A stretch of DNA of 61,089 nucleotides from Flavobacteriales bacterium (GTDB lineage Bacteria > Bacteroidota > Bacteroidia > Flavobacteriales > JANQLC01), in the NCBI GenBank assembly GCA_028280815.1, contig JANQLC010000011.1, positions 1 through 61,089 on the forward strand, given 5' to 3'. The position numbers were made by a program, and so were the translations under genes. Positions 44,364-53,672 of the stretch are shown in pieces (the first letter of the stretch is position 1; each line of letters opens with the position of its first letter). Below the pieces are notes generated by a model. The model was not told the DNA's origin. It saw nothing but the letters and a program-made list of their open reading frames with translations, and did no database searches.

Positions 44364-45731
44364 TCAATGCGCTACCCTAGATCCCGCATCAAAGTGGTAT
44401 AGGTGGTTGAAGGAGAGGTATACAGCAGCCCCAGCCGAGAATCCGATCAGCGCGAGCCAGGCGATGCGCTTCAAATACCATATAAAGTTAATTTTCTCCA
44501 TACCCATGGCCACCACCCCAGCGGCAGAACCGATGATCAGCACACTGCCACCCGTGCCGGCGGTATAAGCGATAAATTGCCAAATGTGATCGTCGATGGG
44601 CGCGTCATACATACCGATTGAAGCGGCCACCAACGGAACGTTGTCAACGATGGCGGAAACCAATCCGATTAGGATGATCACGATGTCCCTGTTTGGGATC
44701 GCGCGGTCTAAAACCCCTGCGAGGTATCGCAACGTACCTTCTCCGTTCACGACCAAAGCCTCCAAAGCAGCTACGGCCAACAAAATGCCGAGGAAGAATA
44801 AGACGCTCGACAGTTCGATACGCGCCAAAGCCCTATTGACCGAATAGGCATGGCGGCGCTCCTTCGTGAAATCTTCTTCGGGATGGATGTACTCCGAAAC
44901 CAGCCAGACAAGACCCAAACTGAACGTCATACCGATATAAGGCGGCAGATGGATAAGCGCTTTAAAAACGGGCACAAAAACAATCCCGCCCAAACCGAGA
45001 AAGAGCAGGGTCCGACTGCTCAACAGCAGTTCCGCCTCCTTGTCTTCTCCCGCGCTTTTCATTTTAATTTCGCCGCTAAAAGCCGGTAAAAAAGAGGCGA
45101 TAAAGGTGGGGAGCGCCATGCAGATAACCGATGGAATCACCAGGCGATCGACCAAGCCCAATGCAGAGACCCTAGGTGCAATCCAAAGCATGGTAGTGGT
45201 CACATCTCCTATCGGTGACCAGGCCCCACCCGCATTGGCAGCGATTACGACCATAGCGGCATACCACCAGCGATCCCTGTGGTGGGGTATCAATTTGCGA
45301 ATCAGGGTTACCGATATGATCGTAGCCGTCAAATTATCGACAATGGCCGAGAGTACCCAGGCCACAATACAGATGAGCCAAAGCAGCTTTCTCTTGCTAC
45401 GCGTCTTTACCCAAGCCTTTAAAATATCAAATCCGCGGTGGAGGTCCACAATTTCTACGATGGTCATGGCGCCGATCAGAAACACCAAGATCTCAGCCGT
45501 CTTTCCCAAATGGTGGAGCAATGTATCGGTAAAACCTTGCCCCAGCATGCTGTATGTGTGGTGATTCGAATCGATAATCTGCAAATCGCCACGGCTGAGG
45601 CCGATCGACAGAGAGGCCCACATCAAGGCCGCCATCAACAAGGCCGGAACCGTCTTGTTCAAACGAAGCGGATGCTCTAAAGCAATGGCCAGGTAGCCCA
45701 GGGTGAAAATCAGAACGATTGTCGCAACCAT
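44364..45731 (-). CDS. nhaD: Na+/H+ antiporter NhaD
   Basis: A 455-residue inner-membrane transporter of the IT superfamily that exports Na+ or Li+ for protons. It has about twelve hydrophobic segments and the conserved repeats AWVLSAIVDNLTATIISVTL with ANAGGAWSPIGDVTTTMLW, and LVSAIVDNVPLVAASIGMYD with GTGGSVLIIGSAAGVVAMG. The paired IVDN motifs and GDVTTTMLW are diagnostic. It suggests a marine or saline setting. The exbB promoter begins in its last bases. Confidence 0.94.
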   Translation of the reverse strand: MVATIVLIFTLGYLAIALEHPLRLNKTVPALLMAALMWASLSIGLSRGDLQIIDSNHHTYSMLGQGFTDTLLHHLGKTAEILVFLIGAMTIVEIVDLHRGFDILKAWVKTRSKRKLLWLICIVAWVLSAIVDNLTATIISVTLIRKLIPHHRDRWWYAAMVVIAANAGGAWSPIGDVTTTMLWIAPRVSALGLVDRLVIPSVICMALPTFIASFLPAFSGEIKMKSAGEDKEAELLLSSRTLLFLGLGGIVFVPVFKALIHLPPYIGMTFSLGLVWLVSEYIHPEEDFTKERRHAYSVNRALARIELSSVLFFLGILLAVAALEALVVNGEGTLRYLAGVLDRAIPNRDIVIILIGLVSAIVDNVPLVAASIGMYDAPIDDHIWQFIAYTAGTGGSVLIIGSAAGVVAMGMEKINFIWYLKRIAWLALIGFSAGAAVYLSFNHLYHFDAGSRVAH

Positions 45732-46021
45732 GAAGAGAAGTTGTCAATGCCTTTCCGCTCGCTAAAATGTGACTTTTTTTTGAATGAACAATATACGCAT
45801 AAAAAATCAATCTCCGACAGAAAGACATCTGATGGCCAAAAATGCCGGGCATAAATCGCTCCACCCTACCCATTTTCCCTTACCGGGCTCATTTGCCTCA
45901 TATGCCAGATCTTGGGTGCGGTCCCCATCCAATCGGACAATTTTAATTACATTAGCCGCTCTAAGACTTAGCCCGATCCCATCGGGCCTATGGAGTCTGA
46001 CACCGCAACGAGATTGCACTT

Positions 46022-47560
46022 ATGCGCATTAAAGGGGGCATCGCCATATTGGATTTCGGCTCGCAATACAGCCAACTCATCGCCCGAAGGATACGCAACC
46101 ACAACATATACGCTGAAGTCGTCCCGCACTGGGCGTGCATCGAACACATTCAAAGCTTAGGACCCCAAGGCATCATCCTATCTGGCGGACCGGCTTCGGT
46201 GTATGCGGAAAAAGCGCCGCTACCCGACCCTGCCCTATTTGATACCGGCATTCCCATTTTGGGCATCTGCTACGGCATGCAAGTCACGACAGCACTGTTG
46301 GGCGGCAGGGTGGCACAAGCGCGGAAAAAAGAATTTGGGAAAGCGCATCTATACATAGACCAGGCCTATCCGCTATATAAAAACATCCCCGATGGGAGCC
46401 AAGTGTGGATGAGCCATGCCGACCACATCACAGAAATGCCAAAGGGTTTTCAACAATTGGCCCACACGGATTCATCCATCGCCTCCACGGCCGATTTGAA
46501 GCGCCAAATTTATACCGTCCAGTTTCACCCAGAGGTTACCCATTCAGTGTACGGCGAGGAAATATTGAAAAATTTTGCAGTCGAAATCTGCGGTTGCAAG
46601 CCGAGTTGGGATATGGGCGATTTCATCGAGCAAAGCGTTTCAGCGATCCGGGAGAAAGTGGGTGACAAAAGGGTGATACTCGGACTCTCTGGCGGTGTGG
46701 ATTCTTCCGTAGCCGCTGTTTTAATCCACCGGGCTATCGGCGACCAATTGACTTGCCTCTTCATAGACACGGGCTTGCTCCGCAAGGGAGAAGCACACAA
46801 AGCGATGCAAACCTATGGGGAACACTTTGAGATGCGCATCCGGTTGGTCACCGCGCAAGCGCAGTTTTTGGAAAAGTTAGAAGGCATCACGGCGCCCGAA
46901 CAAAAGCGTAAGATCATCGGACAGACCTTTATCGAAGTCTTCGACAGGGAATCCAAGAAGATACAAAACGTCGATTTTCTGGCACAGGGCACCATTTATC
47001 CCGATGTGATCGAATCCCAGTCCGTAAAAGGACCCTCAGACACGATCAAATCCCACCACAACGTCGGCGGGCTGCCCGAATCGATGGGCTTGAGGCTCAT
47101 CGAACCCCTGCGCGAATTATTCAAAGATGAAGTGCGGGAAGTGGGTAAAAAACTGGGCATTCCAGCAGTGCTGATCGACAGGCATCCCTTTCCAGGCCCG
47201 GGTTTGGGCATCCGAATTTTGGGTGAAGTCTCAGCTGAAAAACTAGCCATTTTACAGGAGGCCGATGCCATTCTCATCGAGGAAATACGAAAAGCCCAAT
47301 TGTATCACCGAGTATCCCAGGCTTTCGTGGTCTTGTTGCCCGTAAAATCCGTAGGCGTGATGGGTGATGCGCGGACCTACGAATACACAGCGGTGATACG
47401 CTCGGTCAATACCACAGACTTCATGACGGCAACCTGGTCTCACCTGCCTCACGACTTTTTGGAAAGGGCGGGCAACCGGATCATCAATGAAGTGGCCGGG
47501 ATCAACCGGGTTGCCTACGACATCAGCAGCAAACCGCCGGCTACCGTTGAATGGGAGTGA
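46022..47560 (+). CDS. guaA: GMP synthase (glutamine-hydrolysing)
   Basis: Amidates XMP to GMP. The 512 residues have an N-terminal class I glutamine amidotransferase (ILDFGSQYSQLIARRIR, LSGGPASVYA, nucleophile Cys in LGICYGMQ, FHPEVTHS), an ATP-pyrophosphatase domain (LGLSGGVDSSVAAVLI, DTGLLRKGE) and the C-terminal dimerisation domain (HPFPGPGLGIRILGEVS, PPATVEWE). Length is standard. It is followed by an inserted restriction-modification unit and then guaB. Confidence 0.97.
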   Translation: MRIKGGIAILDFGSQYSQLIARRIRNHNIYAEVVPHWACIEHIQSLGPQGIILSGGPASVYAEKAPLPDPALFDTGIPILGICYGMQVTTALLGGRVAQARKKEFGKAHLYIDQAYPLYKNIPDGSQVWMSHADHITEMPKGFQQLAHTDSSIASTADLKRQIYTVQFHPEVTHSVYGEEILKNFAVEICGCKPSWDMGDFIEQSVSAIREKVGDKRVILGLSGGVDSSVAAVLIHRAIGDQLTCLFIDTGLLRKGEAHKAMQTYGEHFEMRIRLVTAQAQFLEKLEGITAPEQKRKIIGQTFIEVFDRESKKIQNVDFLAQGTIYPDVIESQSVKGPSDTIKSHHNVGGLPESMGLRLIEPLRELFKDEVREVGKKLGIPAVLIDRHPFPGPGLGIRILGEVSAEKLAILQEADAILIEEIRKAQLYHRVSQAFVVLLPVKSVGVMGDARTYEYTAVIRSVNTTDFMTATWSHLPHDFLERAGNRIINEVAGINRVAYDISSKPPATVEWE

Positions 47561-47689
47561 TTTGGGGGTAATGCATTTTGACACACCGAGTCATCGAGCT
47601 CAATTCATAAACACAGTAAAAATCTATTTTTACCGCTCGTGCTTTTTGACCTCTTTCTCCCCTTAGACAAGCCCTTTCACTTTATACAA

Positions 47690-48430
47690 TCACCTTTTAG
47701 TGCCAGAATTAAATCTGACCAATCTAACCCAATCTATACCTCCGTCTTCCCGACAAAAGTCATGGATAAATTCCTTTGTAAACCGGTTGAGGGTTTTTGA
47801 ATAAGAGATCACAAAATCGTCATTCCGCTCTTTGGACTTATGACCTAAGGGCTCAACGATTTCAGTGTATAGTTTATCATTTCCAGAAATAAATTTCCAA
47901 AACGCCTGTCCACAATATTTGTGATAATCTCCTTTATCGGAGTTGTTATCCATACCATAACAACAGCCATTTATAGGCATGACCATTAGATTTGAGTTAC
48001 TCGTCCTCAATTTTCTCATCGCTGCCTTAAAATCGGATTTCATCTTTGAAATTTGGCTGCTATTTCCCCAATTCGGCCCGGACTTGATGTTGACTATATA
48101 TCGTATATCTCCTTTATCGAATTCCAGATCAATGTTTTGAATACCGGATTTCCAGCTATTATAAACTCTTTGATTTATAAAAATAGCGAGACCCTCTAGC
48201 CAATCTCCAAATATGGTCTCTTCGTTTGAAGAAATAAAAGCGTCTGTAATACTTTTGACAATTTCACCAGCAGTTAAAAGATGTTTTGCTTTAAACAAAT
48301 AGGGATTTTTCTTTTTGAGTACAGTTTTGAGCGGTAGCTCATCAAGCCTTTCAATCCTTTTCTTATGAAAGACTTCAATGTTATTCTCTACGTACTCGGT
48401 AACATTCGTTATTAAGTCCAGTCGTTTCAT
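47690..48430 (-). CDS. Type II restriction endonuclease, PmeII family
   Basis: A 246-residue nuclease. The series HKKRIERLDELPLKTVLKKK, NPYLFKAKHLLTAGEIVKS, EETIFGDWLEGLAIFINQRV, IDLEF followed by YIVNIKSGPNWGNSSQI, INGCCYGMDN and HKYCGQAFWKFISG matches PmeII-type enzymes as I remember them. Asp in IDLEF and Lys in IKSG fit a PD-(D/E)xK centre. The start is set at ATG 48430; ATG 48472 would add 14 residues. It overlaps the methylase 3' end by 50 bp. Both genes look more AT-rich than their neighbours, pointing to acquisition. The recognition site cannot be read. Confidence 0.85.
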   Translation of the reverse strand: MKRLDLITNVTEYVENNIEVFHKKRIERLDELPLKTVLKKKNPYLFKAKHLLTAGEIVKSITDAFISSNEETIFGDWLEGLAIFINQRVYNSWKSGIQNIDLEFDKGDIRYIVNIKSGPNWGNSSQISKMKSDFKAAMRKLRTSNSNLMVMPINGCCYGMDNNSDKGDYHKYCGQAFWKFISGNDKLYTEIVEPLGHKSKERNDDFVISYSKTLNRFTKEFIHDFCREDGGIDWVRLVRFNSGTKR

Positions 48431-49268
48431 ATTTTTTCTCAGGTTCAAATAAAACCAACTCGTCTGCTTCAATCTGATCTCTTACCCCTTTATAGTAATC
48501 GTAAAGAATTTCTATACCAATCGAATTTCTTCCCATTCTTCGCGAAGCCAAATTCGTAGTCCCTGAACCCATAAAAGGATCGATTACCGTATCATTTGGT
48601 CGTGTAAAGAGCTTGATAAACCATTCGGGAAGTTCTTTTGGGAATGTAGCGCTGTGATTTTTGTTGTTGCACTCAGTTGCGAGATGCAATACATTTGTCG
48701 GATAAACCTTATCTCTATTTAACCAGTTTGATACGTTCTTTCCAAATCCACTCCCAACCTTTGATTTATCCCTTAGCTTATCTACATCGCTTAAATTTTT
48801 CAATCGGGTTTTAGCCCAACCACCAACTGGAATCATAACTTTTTCTTGATACATATTGAATTTTTTACTCTTGTTAAACTGTATAAGGCGTTCCCATGAA
48901 TCGCGAAAACGGTTGGGCCACTTTCCGGGATAACTGTTTTTTTTATGCCAGATAAATTCCTCAGTCCAGAACCAACCTTGCTTGCGCATTGCCAAAATCA
49001 GCTCCATAACATAAGTACTCCGTTCGCCATTTATAACTCTTTCCTTTATGTTCAGTATAAATGTGCCAGTTGGTTTTAAAATTCGCAACAACTCTTTTGA
49101 AATGGGTAAAAACCAATCCACATACTTATCGGGGTGAATGCCCCCGTAAGTTTTTTTCCGCTGATCTGCATAAGAAGGAGACGTAAAAATTAAGTCTACA
49201 ACATTTTCAGGTAAATGACATAAAACCTCAGCGCAATCCCCAAATATGATATCTGTTTTAACCCTCAT
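48381..49268 (-). CDS. DNA methyltransferase, N4-cytosine/N6-adenine type (TSPSY)
   Basis: A 295-residue modification enzyme of the intact restriction system. Motif IV is TSPSYADQR, a TSPxY form that favours N4-cytosine methylation. The SAM-binding DPFMGSGTTNLASRRMGRNS lies near the C-terminus, so the motif order is the beta class. Other parts, ELLRILKPTGTFILNIKE and WPNRFRDSWERLIQF, are typical. It is transcribed before the nuclease, which gives protection first. A dyad lies directly before its start. Confidence 0.92.
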   Translation of the reverse strand: MRVKTDIIFGDCAEVLCHLPENVVDLIFTSPSYADQRKKTYGGIHPDKYVDWFLPISKELLRILKPTGTFILNIKERVINGERSTYVMELILAMRKQGWFWTEEFIWHKKNSYPGKWPNRFRDSWERLIQFNKSKKFNMYQEKVMIPVGGWAKTRLKNLSDVDKLRDKSKVGSGFGKNVSNWLNRDKVYPTNVLHLATECNNKNHSATFPKELPEWFIKLFTRPNDTVIDPFMGSGTTNLASRRMGRNSIGIEILYDYYKGVRDQIEADELVLFEPEKKYETTGLNNECYRVRRE

Positions 49269-49271
49269 TTT

Positions 49272-49285
49272 TTGATTAAAATCAA
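49272..49285. promoter_or_regulatory. Dyad immediately upstream of the methylase gene
   Basis: TTGATT-AA-AATCAA, a perfect 6-bp inverted repeat with a two-base centre, ends four bases before the methylase ATG. It is a candidate operator or start-site structure of the restriction system. Confidence 0.4.
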
Positions 49286-49521
49286 ACTGCCAGCCGGGTT
49301 TTTACACGCTGATCTTCCATTTGCGCAGTTGTTGGATCCAGTTGAATAATCAGTACGAGCCACTTCAACGCTACAGCAATTCAACGACTCAAATAAAGGA
49401 TTAGACCCTTAACACTTTTGTATGGTTAGGCATGACATACACGTATACAAAAATAATCATTTAATTTAGCCCCATACCCTATCATCCTTCAATTTATCTA
49501 CTCAAATCCATGCGAATGCCG

Positions 49522-49529
49522 TAGATTTG
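49522..49529 (+). promoter_or_regulatory. -7 promoter box before guaB
   Basis: TAGATTTG followed by C, a perfect TAnnTTTG, 16 bases before the guaB ATG. Confidence 0.65.
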
Positions 49530-49545
49530 CCTGGCAAAAAGAGGC

Positions 49546-51012
49546 ATGTCTGTAAGGGAAAAAATCACCCAAGAGGGCATCACCTTTGACGATGTGCTCT
49601 TGGTGCCCGCCTATTCTGCCATAACCCCCGACCGCGTTTCACTTCAAACCCAGCTCACCCGAAACATCGGCCTGAAAATCCCCATCCTCAGCGCAGCGAT
49701 GGATACGGTTACCGAACACGAGCTGGCCATCGCATTGGCGCACCAGGGGGGCATGGGAATCATTCACAAAAACTTGACCATCGAACGACAAGCGGCTGAG
49801 GTAAACCGCGTAAAGCGCTACGAGAGCGGCGTGATCACCAACCCGATCACGCTCGACAAGGATTCCGTACTCGGCAATGCTTTTGCCATTATGAAAGAAT
49901 ACCGCATTTCGGGCTTGCCGGTCGTAGAGCCAGACGGCACGCTCATCGGCATCATCACCAACCGCGATTTGAAGTACGAGAGAGAGATGAGCCGGCCCGT
50001 AGCGGATTACATGACCAAGGAAGCACTCATCACCTCCAAAGAGGGTATCACCATCGCCGAAGCCAAGGAAATTCTGTTAAAAAATCGAATTGAAAAACTG
50101 CCCATCGTCGATGGGTATTTCAAATTAAAAGGTTTGATCACCATCAAGGACATCGACAACCTAGCGGAATACCCCGACGCTTGTAAAGATGGTAAAGGCA
50201 GGCTGCGCGTCGGAGCAGCCATCGGGGTCGGCGATTCGGCCTTGGAACGCGCCAAAGCCCTGATCCGAGCTGGAGTCGATATTTTATCCATAGACTCTGC
50301 CCACGGGCATTCCGCCGGCGTTATCGACACAGTGCGAAAAATCAAGGCCACCTTTCCAGAAATCGACCTAATCGGGGGTAATATCGTAACCGCCGAAGCG
50401 GCACAGGCGCTGATCGAGGCGGGTGTCGACGCGGTAAAAGTAGGGGTCGGCCCGGGCTCGATTTGCACGACCCGCGTAGTAGCCGGTGTAGGCATGCCCC
50501 AGCTCACGGCTATTGGCAACGTATGCGAATACTGCGAGGGAAAAGAGATCGGTGTGATCAGCGATGGCGGCATCAAACACGCTGGCGATATCGTCAAGGC
50601 CATCGCCGCAGGCGCCCACTGCGCAATGCTCGGAAACCTATTGGCCGGAACCGACGAAGCACCGGGTGAAGAGATCATCTACAACGGCAGAAAATTTAAA
50701 ACCTACGCGGGCATGGGCTCTTTGGCAGCCATGAGGCGCGGTAGCAAAGACCGCTACTTCCAGGGTGGAAGCGAAGCCAAAAAACTCGTCCCAGAAGGCA
50801 TCGAAGCCCGCGTTCCATACAAGGGAAAGCTGGCGGATATCGTCTACCAGCTCAACGGTGGCCTGCGTTCGGGAATGGGCTACTGCGGCACCGCATCCAT
50901 CGCGGATCTGATCCAAAATGGAAAATTTGTGAAAATCACCCAATCCGGGTTGATGGAGAGCCATCCCCATGATGTAAACATCACCAGAGAAGCACCCAAT
51001 TATCAGCGATAG
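49546..51012 (+). CDS. guaB: IMP dehydrogenase
   Basis: Oxidises IMP to XMP, the committed step to GMP. The 488 residues show ITFDDVLLVPAYSAITPDRV, two CBS domains (about residues 95-215), the catalytic loop VGPGSICTTRVVAGVGMPQ with its cysteine, ISDGGIKHAGDIVKAIAAGA, MGSLAAMRRGSKDRYFQ and the flap GLRSGMGYCG. The stop codon lies inside a tandemly repeated segment that continues downstream. It is separated from guaA only by the inserted restriction genes. Confidence 0.97.
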   Translation: MSVREKITQEGITFDDVLLVPAYSAITPDRVSLQTQLTRNIGLKIPILSAAMDTVTEHELAIALAHQGGMGIIHKNLTIERQAAEVNRVKRYESGVITNPITLDKDSVLGNAFAIMKEYRISGLPVVEPDGTLIGIITNRDLKYEREMSRPVADYMTKEALITSKEGITIAEAKEILLKNRIEKLPIVDGYFKLKGLITIKDIDNLAEYPDACKDGKGRLRVGAAIGVGDSALERAKALIRAGVDILSIDSAHGHSAGVIDTVRKIKATFPEIDLIGGNIVTAEAAQALIEAGVDAVKVGVGPGSICTTRVVAGVGMPQLTAIGNVCEYCEGKEIGVISDGGIKHAGDIVKAIAAGAHCAMLGNLLAGTDEAPGEEIIYNGRKFKTYAGMGSLAAMRRGSKDRYFQGGSEAKKLVPEGIEARVPYKGKLADIVYQLNGGLRSGMGYCGTASIADLIQNGKFVKITQSGLMESHPHDVNITREAPNYQR

Positions 51013-51235
51013 CAGCTTTCGAGACGAACAGACCCTTTTCCGACAATCCCCTAACACCCTGCAAGCCATTTCAAAAATCCATCCCCACGATGTAACACCC
51101 CCAAAGAAGCACCCAATTATCAGCGATAGCTCTTTAAGAACGATAAAATCAATTCTCAGCAACCGCCCGTACAAAATAACCCGCAAGCCATTTCAAAGGG
51201 CCACCCACACGATGTAACACCCCAAAAAGGCACCA
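50961..51235 (+). repeat. Tandem repeat, about 120-bp unit, copying the guaB 3' end
   Basis: The end of guaB (CCATCCCCATGATGTAAACA, then GAAGCACCCAATTATCAGCG and the stop) recurs at 51079 with 118-bp spacing and partly at 51201 with 122-bp spacing. The shared second part GCAAGCCATTTC ends each unit. Single-base losses shift the frame, so copies are non-coding. The last copy is truncated. Confidence 0.85.
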
Positions 51236-51328
51236 AACCGACCGCGCCTTTTTTGAGCCGACAAAACCAATTCCCTGCAAGGGCTCGCATAAGCATCCTG
51301 CGCTTCTTGAGCCCCGTTGGCAATTCAA

Positions 51329-51540
51329 TCAACAGGCATCTAGCTTTTCTCTCGCCATCTCCTGAAATTTTTTATCCAATCCCATTTTAAACGCCTCACC
51401 CGCTTCATCAAAGGTGTTTAACAATTCCGCAAAGCTGCCGCTACCGCCGATAAAACCCCAGTACGCCGCCCCGACTAAGAAATCGTTGGGCGGGTTCATC
51501 ATACCCACTTCGGTAAATCTCAAACAGGGAATTATGCATT
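51329..51540 (-). pseudogene. C-terminal remnant of a type II restriction endonuclease
   Basis: About 70 codons, ending at the stop at 51329, read CLRFTEVGMMNPPNDFLVGA, then YWGFIGGSGSFAELLNTFDE, then a Lys-rich tail. The sequence FWxFIGGxGxxxELLxxFDExG is a common C-terminus of type II nucleases such as the TdeIII-like group. No start or catalytic part belongs to it; immediately upstream is the end of the broken HaeIII-like gene. It is probably what is left of a third nuclease. Confidence 0.5.
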
Positions 51541-52330
51541 TAATCAAACACGACCGGAATTTCATGCCTAGCCACACCTGGTGGCATTCCAATAAATTTA
51601 ATGTCAAACTTTAAAGATGGCTCAACCTGTGAACGTGCATTGTGCAAGCGAAATGACAACTGCCACCCACCCGTGAACGATGCGATAAGAGTATTGAATG
51701 AGGCTCTTTTGCGGCTGATACCATCTATCCGGTCTGGGACTCTCCATTTCTTCCCCCATCCCAAAGTTCCGTCGATATTGAATGATTGAATCGCTACCGT
51801 TCCGTTTTCCTTGACGACTTTGTAAAAATCATATTCGCCGATTAAATACTGAAATATTCCCCTTACGAATGCGCTTCCAAAACCTTCACACAATCTTTTC
51901 AATTCATCTCAAAAGCCGTTAAAATCGGTAAATAATACCTGTTTTCCTTCCACTCTAAGCCAAAATCAATTCTGGCCGATAACCTAAAATGCTCGATGGC
52001 ATCATGCCTGTTTTTAGCTGATATGCCTATGCTGTCCCCGTTTTAAGCGCGACTACTAGATCTCTCACATCCCTTTTTATCCCTTTCCTGATCGGCTTGT
52101 AAATAAACGCTTTTAGCATGTTTAAACCCGTCTTCATGACATCCCAAAAAGACAGCTGCTTCATCAGCGGCACCTCGCATTTTATCCCGCTCATATTCGG
52201 GATGAATCTCAAACGACCTTTTTGCACTCGCTTTAGAACCATTAGAAACAAATGGAATCGATAAAAATTCGCTCAATTCTACCGCTATACAGTATTCAAA
52301 TGCCTTGCCTGATTCAGTCTGAGAAGGCAT
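51540..52330 (-). pseudogene. Frameshifted HaeIII-like restriction endonuclease
   Basis: The frame from ATG 52330 begins SQTESGKAFEYCIAVELSEF and runs to YLQADQ near 52090. The next stretch, GIKRDVRDLVVALKTG, is in another frame. From about 52039 the first frame resumes with SIGISAKNRHDAIEHFRLSA and RIDFGLEW. Near 51911 a further shift leads to DELKRLCEGFGSAFVRGIFQ and on to GGWQLSFRLHNARSQVEPSL, ending EIPVVFD at 51540. In order these resemble the HaeIII family (ISAKHRHxAIKHSRLS, GWQLSFRIHNA). At least two uncompensated disruptions make it inactive. It starts two bases after the D12 methylase stop. Confidence 0.75.
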
Positions 52331-52332
52331 GA

Positions 52333-53208
52333 TTAATATCTCTTTGTAAAGTCCTCGCTAAAGATGAGCAACTCATTTGATCTTTTATTCTTACTCATAC
52401 CATAAGCCCATTGGGGAATTAATGTGGTATATCCCTTATACAAGGCCCTGACTTTCTCACAATCGTTATAAGACAACACCCAAGCCTTTCGCTCCCTTAG
52501 AATTTCTGCCAGTCTCTCATGGTCGAAATTTTCATGTATATTCCCTCTATTGCCATATAGCTTTTCTCCATTCGCATAAGGTGGGTCGAGATATAAGAAG
52601 TCGTGGGGATGCGCTTTAAGCGATTCTTCAAAGTCTGCTCTTTCAACTTCGAGATTTTTAACGTGGAAGCGTTCGAGTCTTTTAATGGCTGATTCGGTAA
52701 AACGCGGGTGATCTGGAGACATGCCACCCGATAGGGTTGTGCCTGAAAAAGAGCAGCGATTCAAGACAAAGAAAACAGCAGCTCTTTCTTCTTTGGTTTC
52801 AATTTCCATATATTTAGACCGCAAGGCATAGAACTTCGATTTTGTCAGGGGATGATACTTCCTCACCCTTTTTACCAATTCATCGGGGTTTTTCAACAAC
52901 GACTGCCAAAACGCTACCAAAGGCTCGAAAATATCATAACCGTAAACCCTAACGCCGCGCTGTGCAAGTGCAATTTCAAGTGAACCTCCACCGATAAATG
53001 GAGAACACAATGCATTCACATCAGGCGGAAAATATGTGACGATATCTCTTACCGCCCTCGTCTTTCCGCCCGGATAGCGCAAAGGAGATCGAGTAAAGGA
53101 TGTATCCTTATCGCCCTTGTTTTCCGACGAAGCGCCAACCGTGTCAACAACAGCGCCTTTTAAGCTGGCATCGATGGGATCAGCTGCTGCTTTTATCGGT
53201 CTGTGCAT
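52333..53208 (-). CDS. D12-class N6-adenine DNA methyltransferase
   Basis: A 291-residue Dam-type enzyme. The motifs are RSPLRYPGGKTRAVRDI, SAM-binding SPFIGGGSLEIALAQRG, the catalytic FLYLDPPYANGEKLYG (DPPY) and AWVLSYNDCEKVR. The first 35 residues (to about KDTSF) are unlike the family and may be a non-conserved extension. The paired nuclease gene downstream is broken, so this is now an orphan methylase that may still mark the genome or protect against the same specificity from outside. Confidence 0.92.
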   Translation of the reverse strand: MHRPIKAAADPIDASLKGAVVDTVGASSENKGDKDTSFTRSPLRYPGGKTRAVRDIVTYFPPDVNALCSPFIGGGSLEIALAQRGVRVYGYDIFEPLVAFWQSLLKNPDELVKRVRKYHPLTKSKFYALRSKYMEIETKEERAAVFFVLNRCSFSGTTLSGGMSPDHPRFTESAIKRLERFHVKNLEVERADFEESLKAHPHDFLYLDPPYANGEKLYGNRGNIHENFDHERLAEILRERKAWVLSYNDCEKVRALYKGYTTLIPQWAYGMSKNKRSNELLIFSEDFTKRY

Positions 53209-53672
53209 AACTCAGCAGGTTATGATTTGTCTGCTATCATTTCAAATCGCATATGAAAATCGAACCATCGGTTTTCCATCGCGCATATTGTGCCGCTTGC
53301 TAAATTTAAGAAACGCAAGGCATAAATATTTTTGGCTAATGGGGTAAAGAGTTATCATAACAGGCACGCATTCACCGACGCTATTTACAGAAACCTCTGC
53401 AACATTTTCTTTGATCGACAAGCATTCGGCCACATCTCGGTTTCATTTTTTTTCTATATGCCCCCTTACCCTACGTCAGCCCTAAAAAATAGCGCGCAAT
53501 TGCATTGCCCCCTTGTAAAAACACCTGCTTTTCATCGACCTATACCTCATTTTTCTCCTATCAAACCCTTGCAAAGTGCGCGGTACGAGAATTTTCACAC
53601 AATGGTCGATTTGATACGCGCCCGGTTTGCGCTGCACAGCACCTCAGCATGGGTTTAACCCGAATTGGGAAT
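53209..53672. other. Intergenic stretch upstream of the D12 methylase
   Basis: About 460 bp between the methylase start and the small membrane-protein stop. A 108-codon plus-strand frame (53332-53658) has no recognisable composition or motif. The methylase promoter should be here but no perfect TAnnTTTG is visible. Confidence 0.4.

Noticed and set aside
50638-51186. 182-codon frame opposite guaB and its repeat
   Set aside because: It is antisense to guaB, and its internal repeats only mirror the tandem repeat at the guaB 3' end.
53332-53658. 108-codon plus-strand frame between the D12 methylase and the small membrane protein
   Set aside because: No domain, promoter or conserved composition; best read as intergenic sequence.
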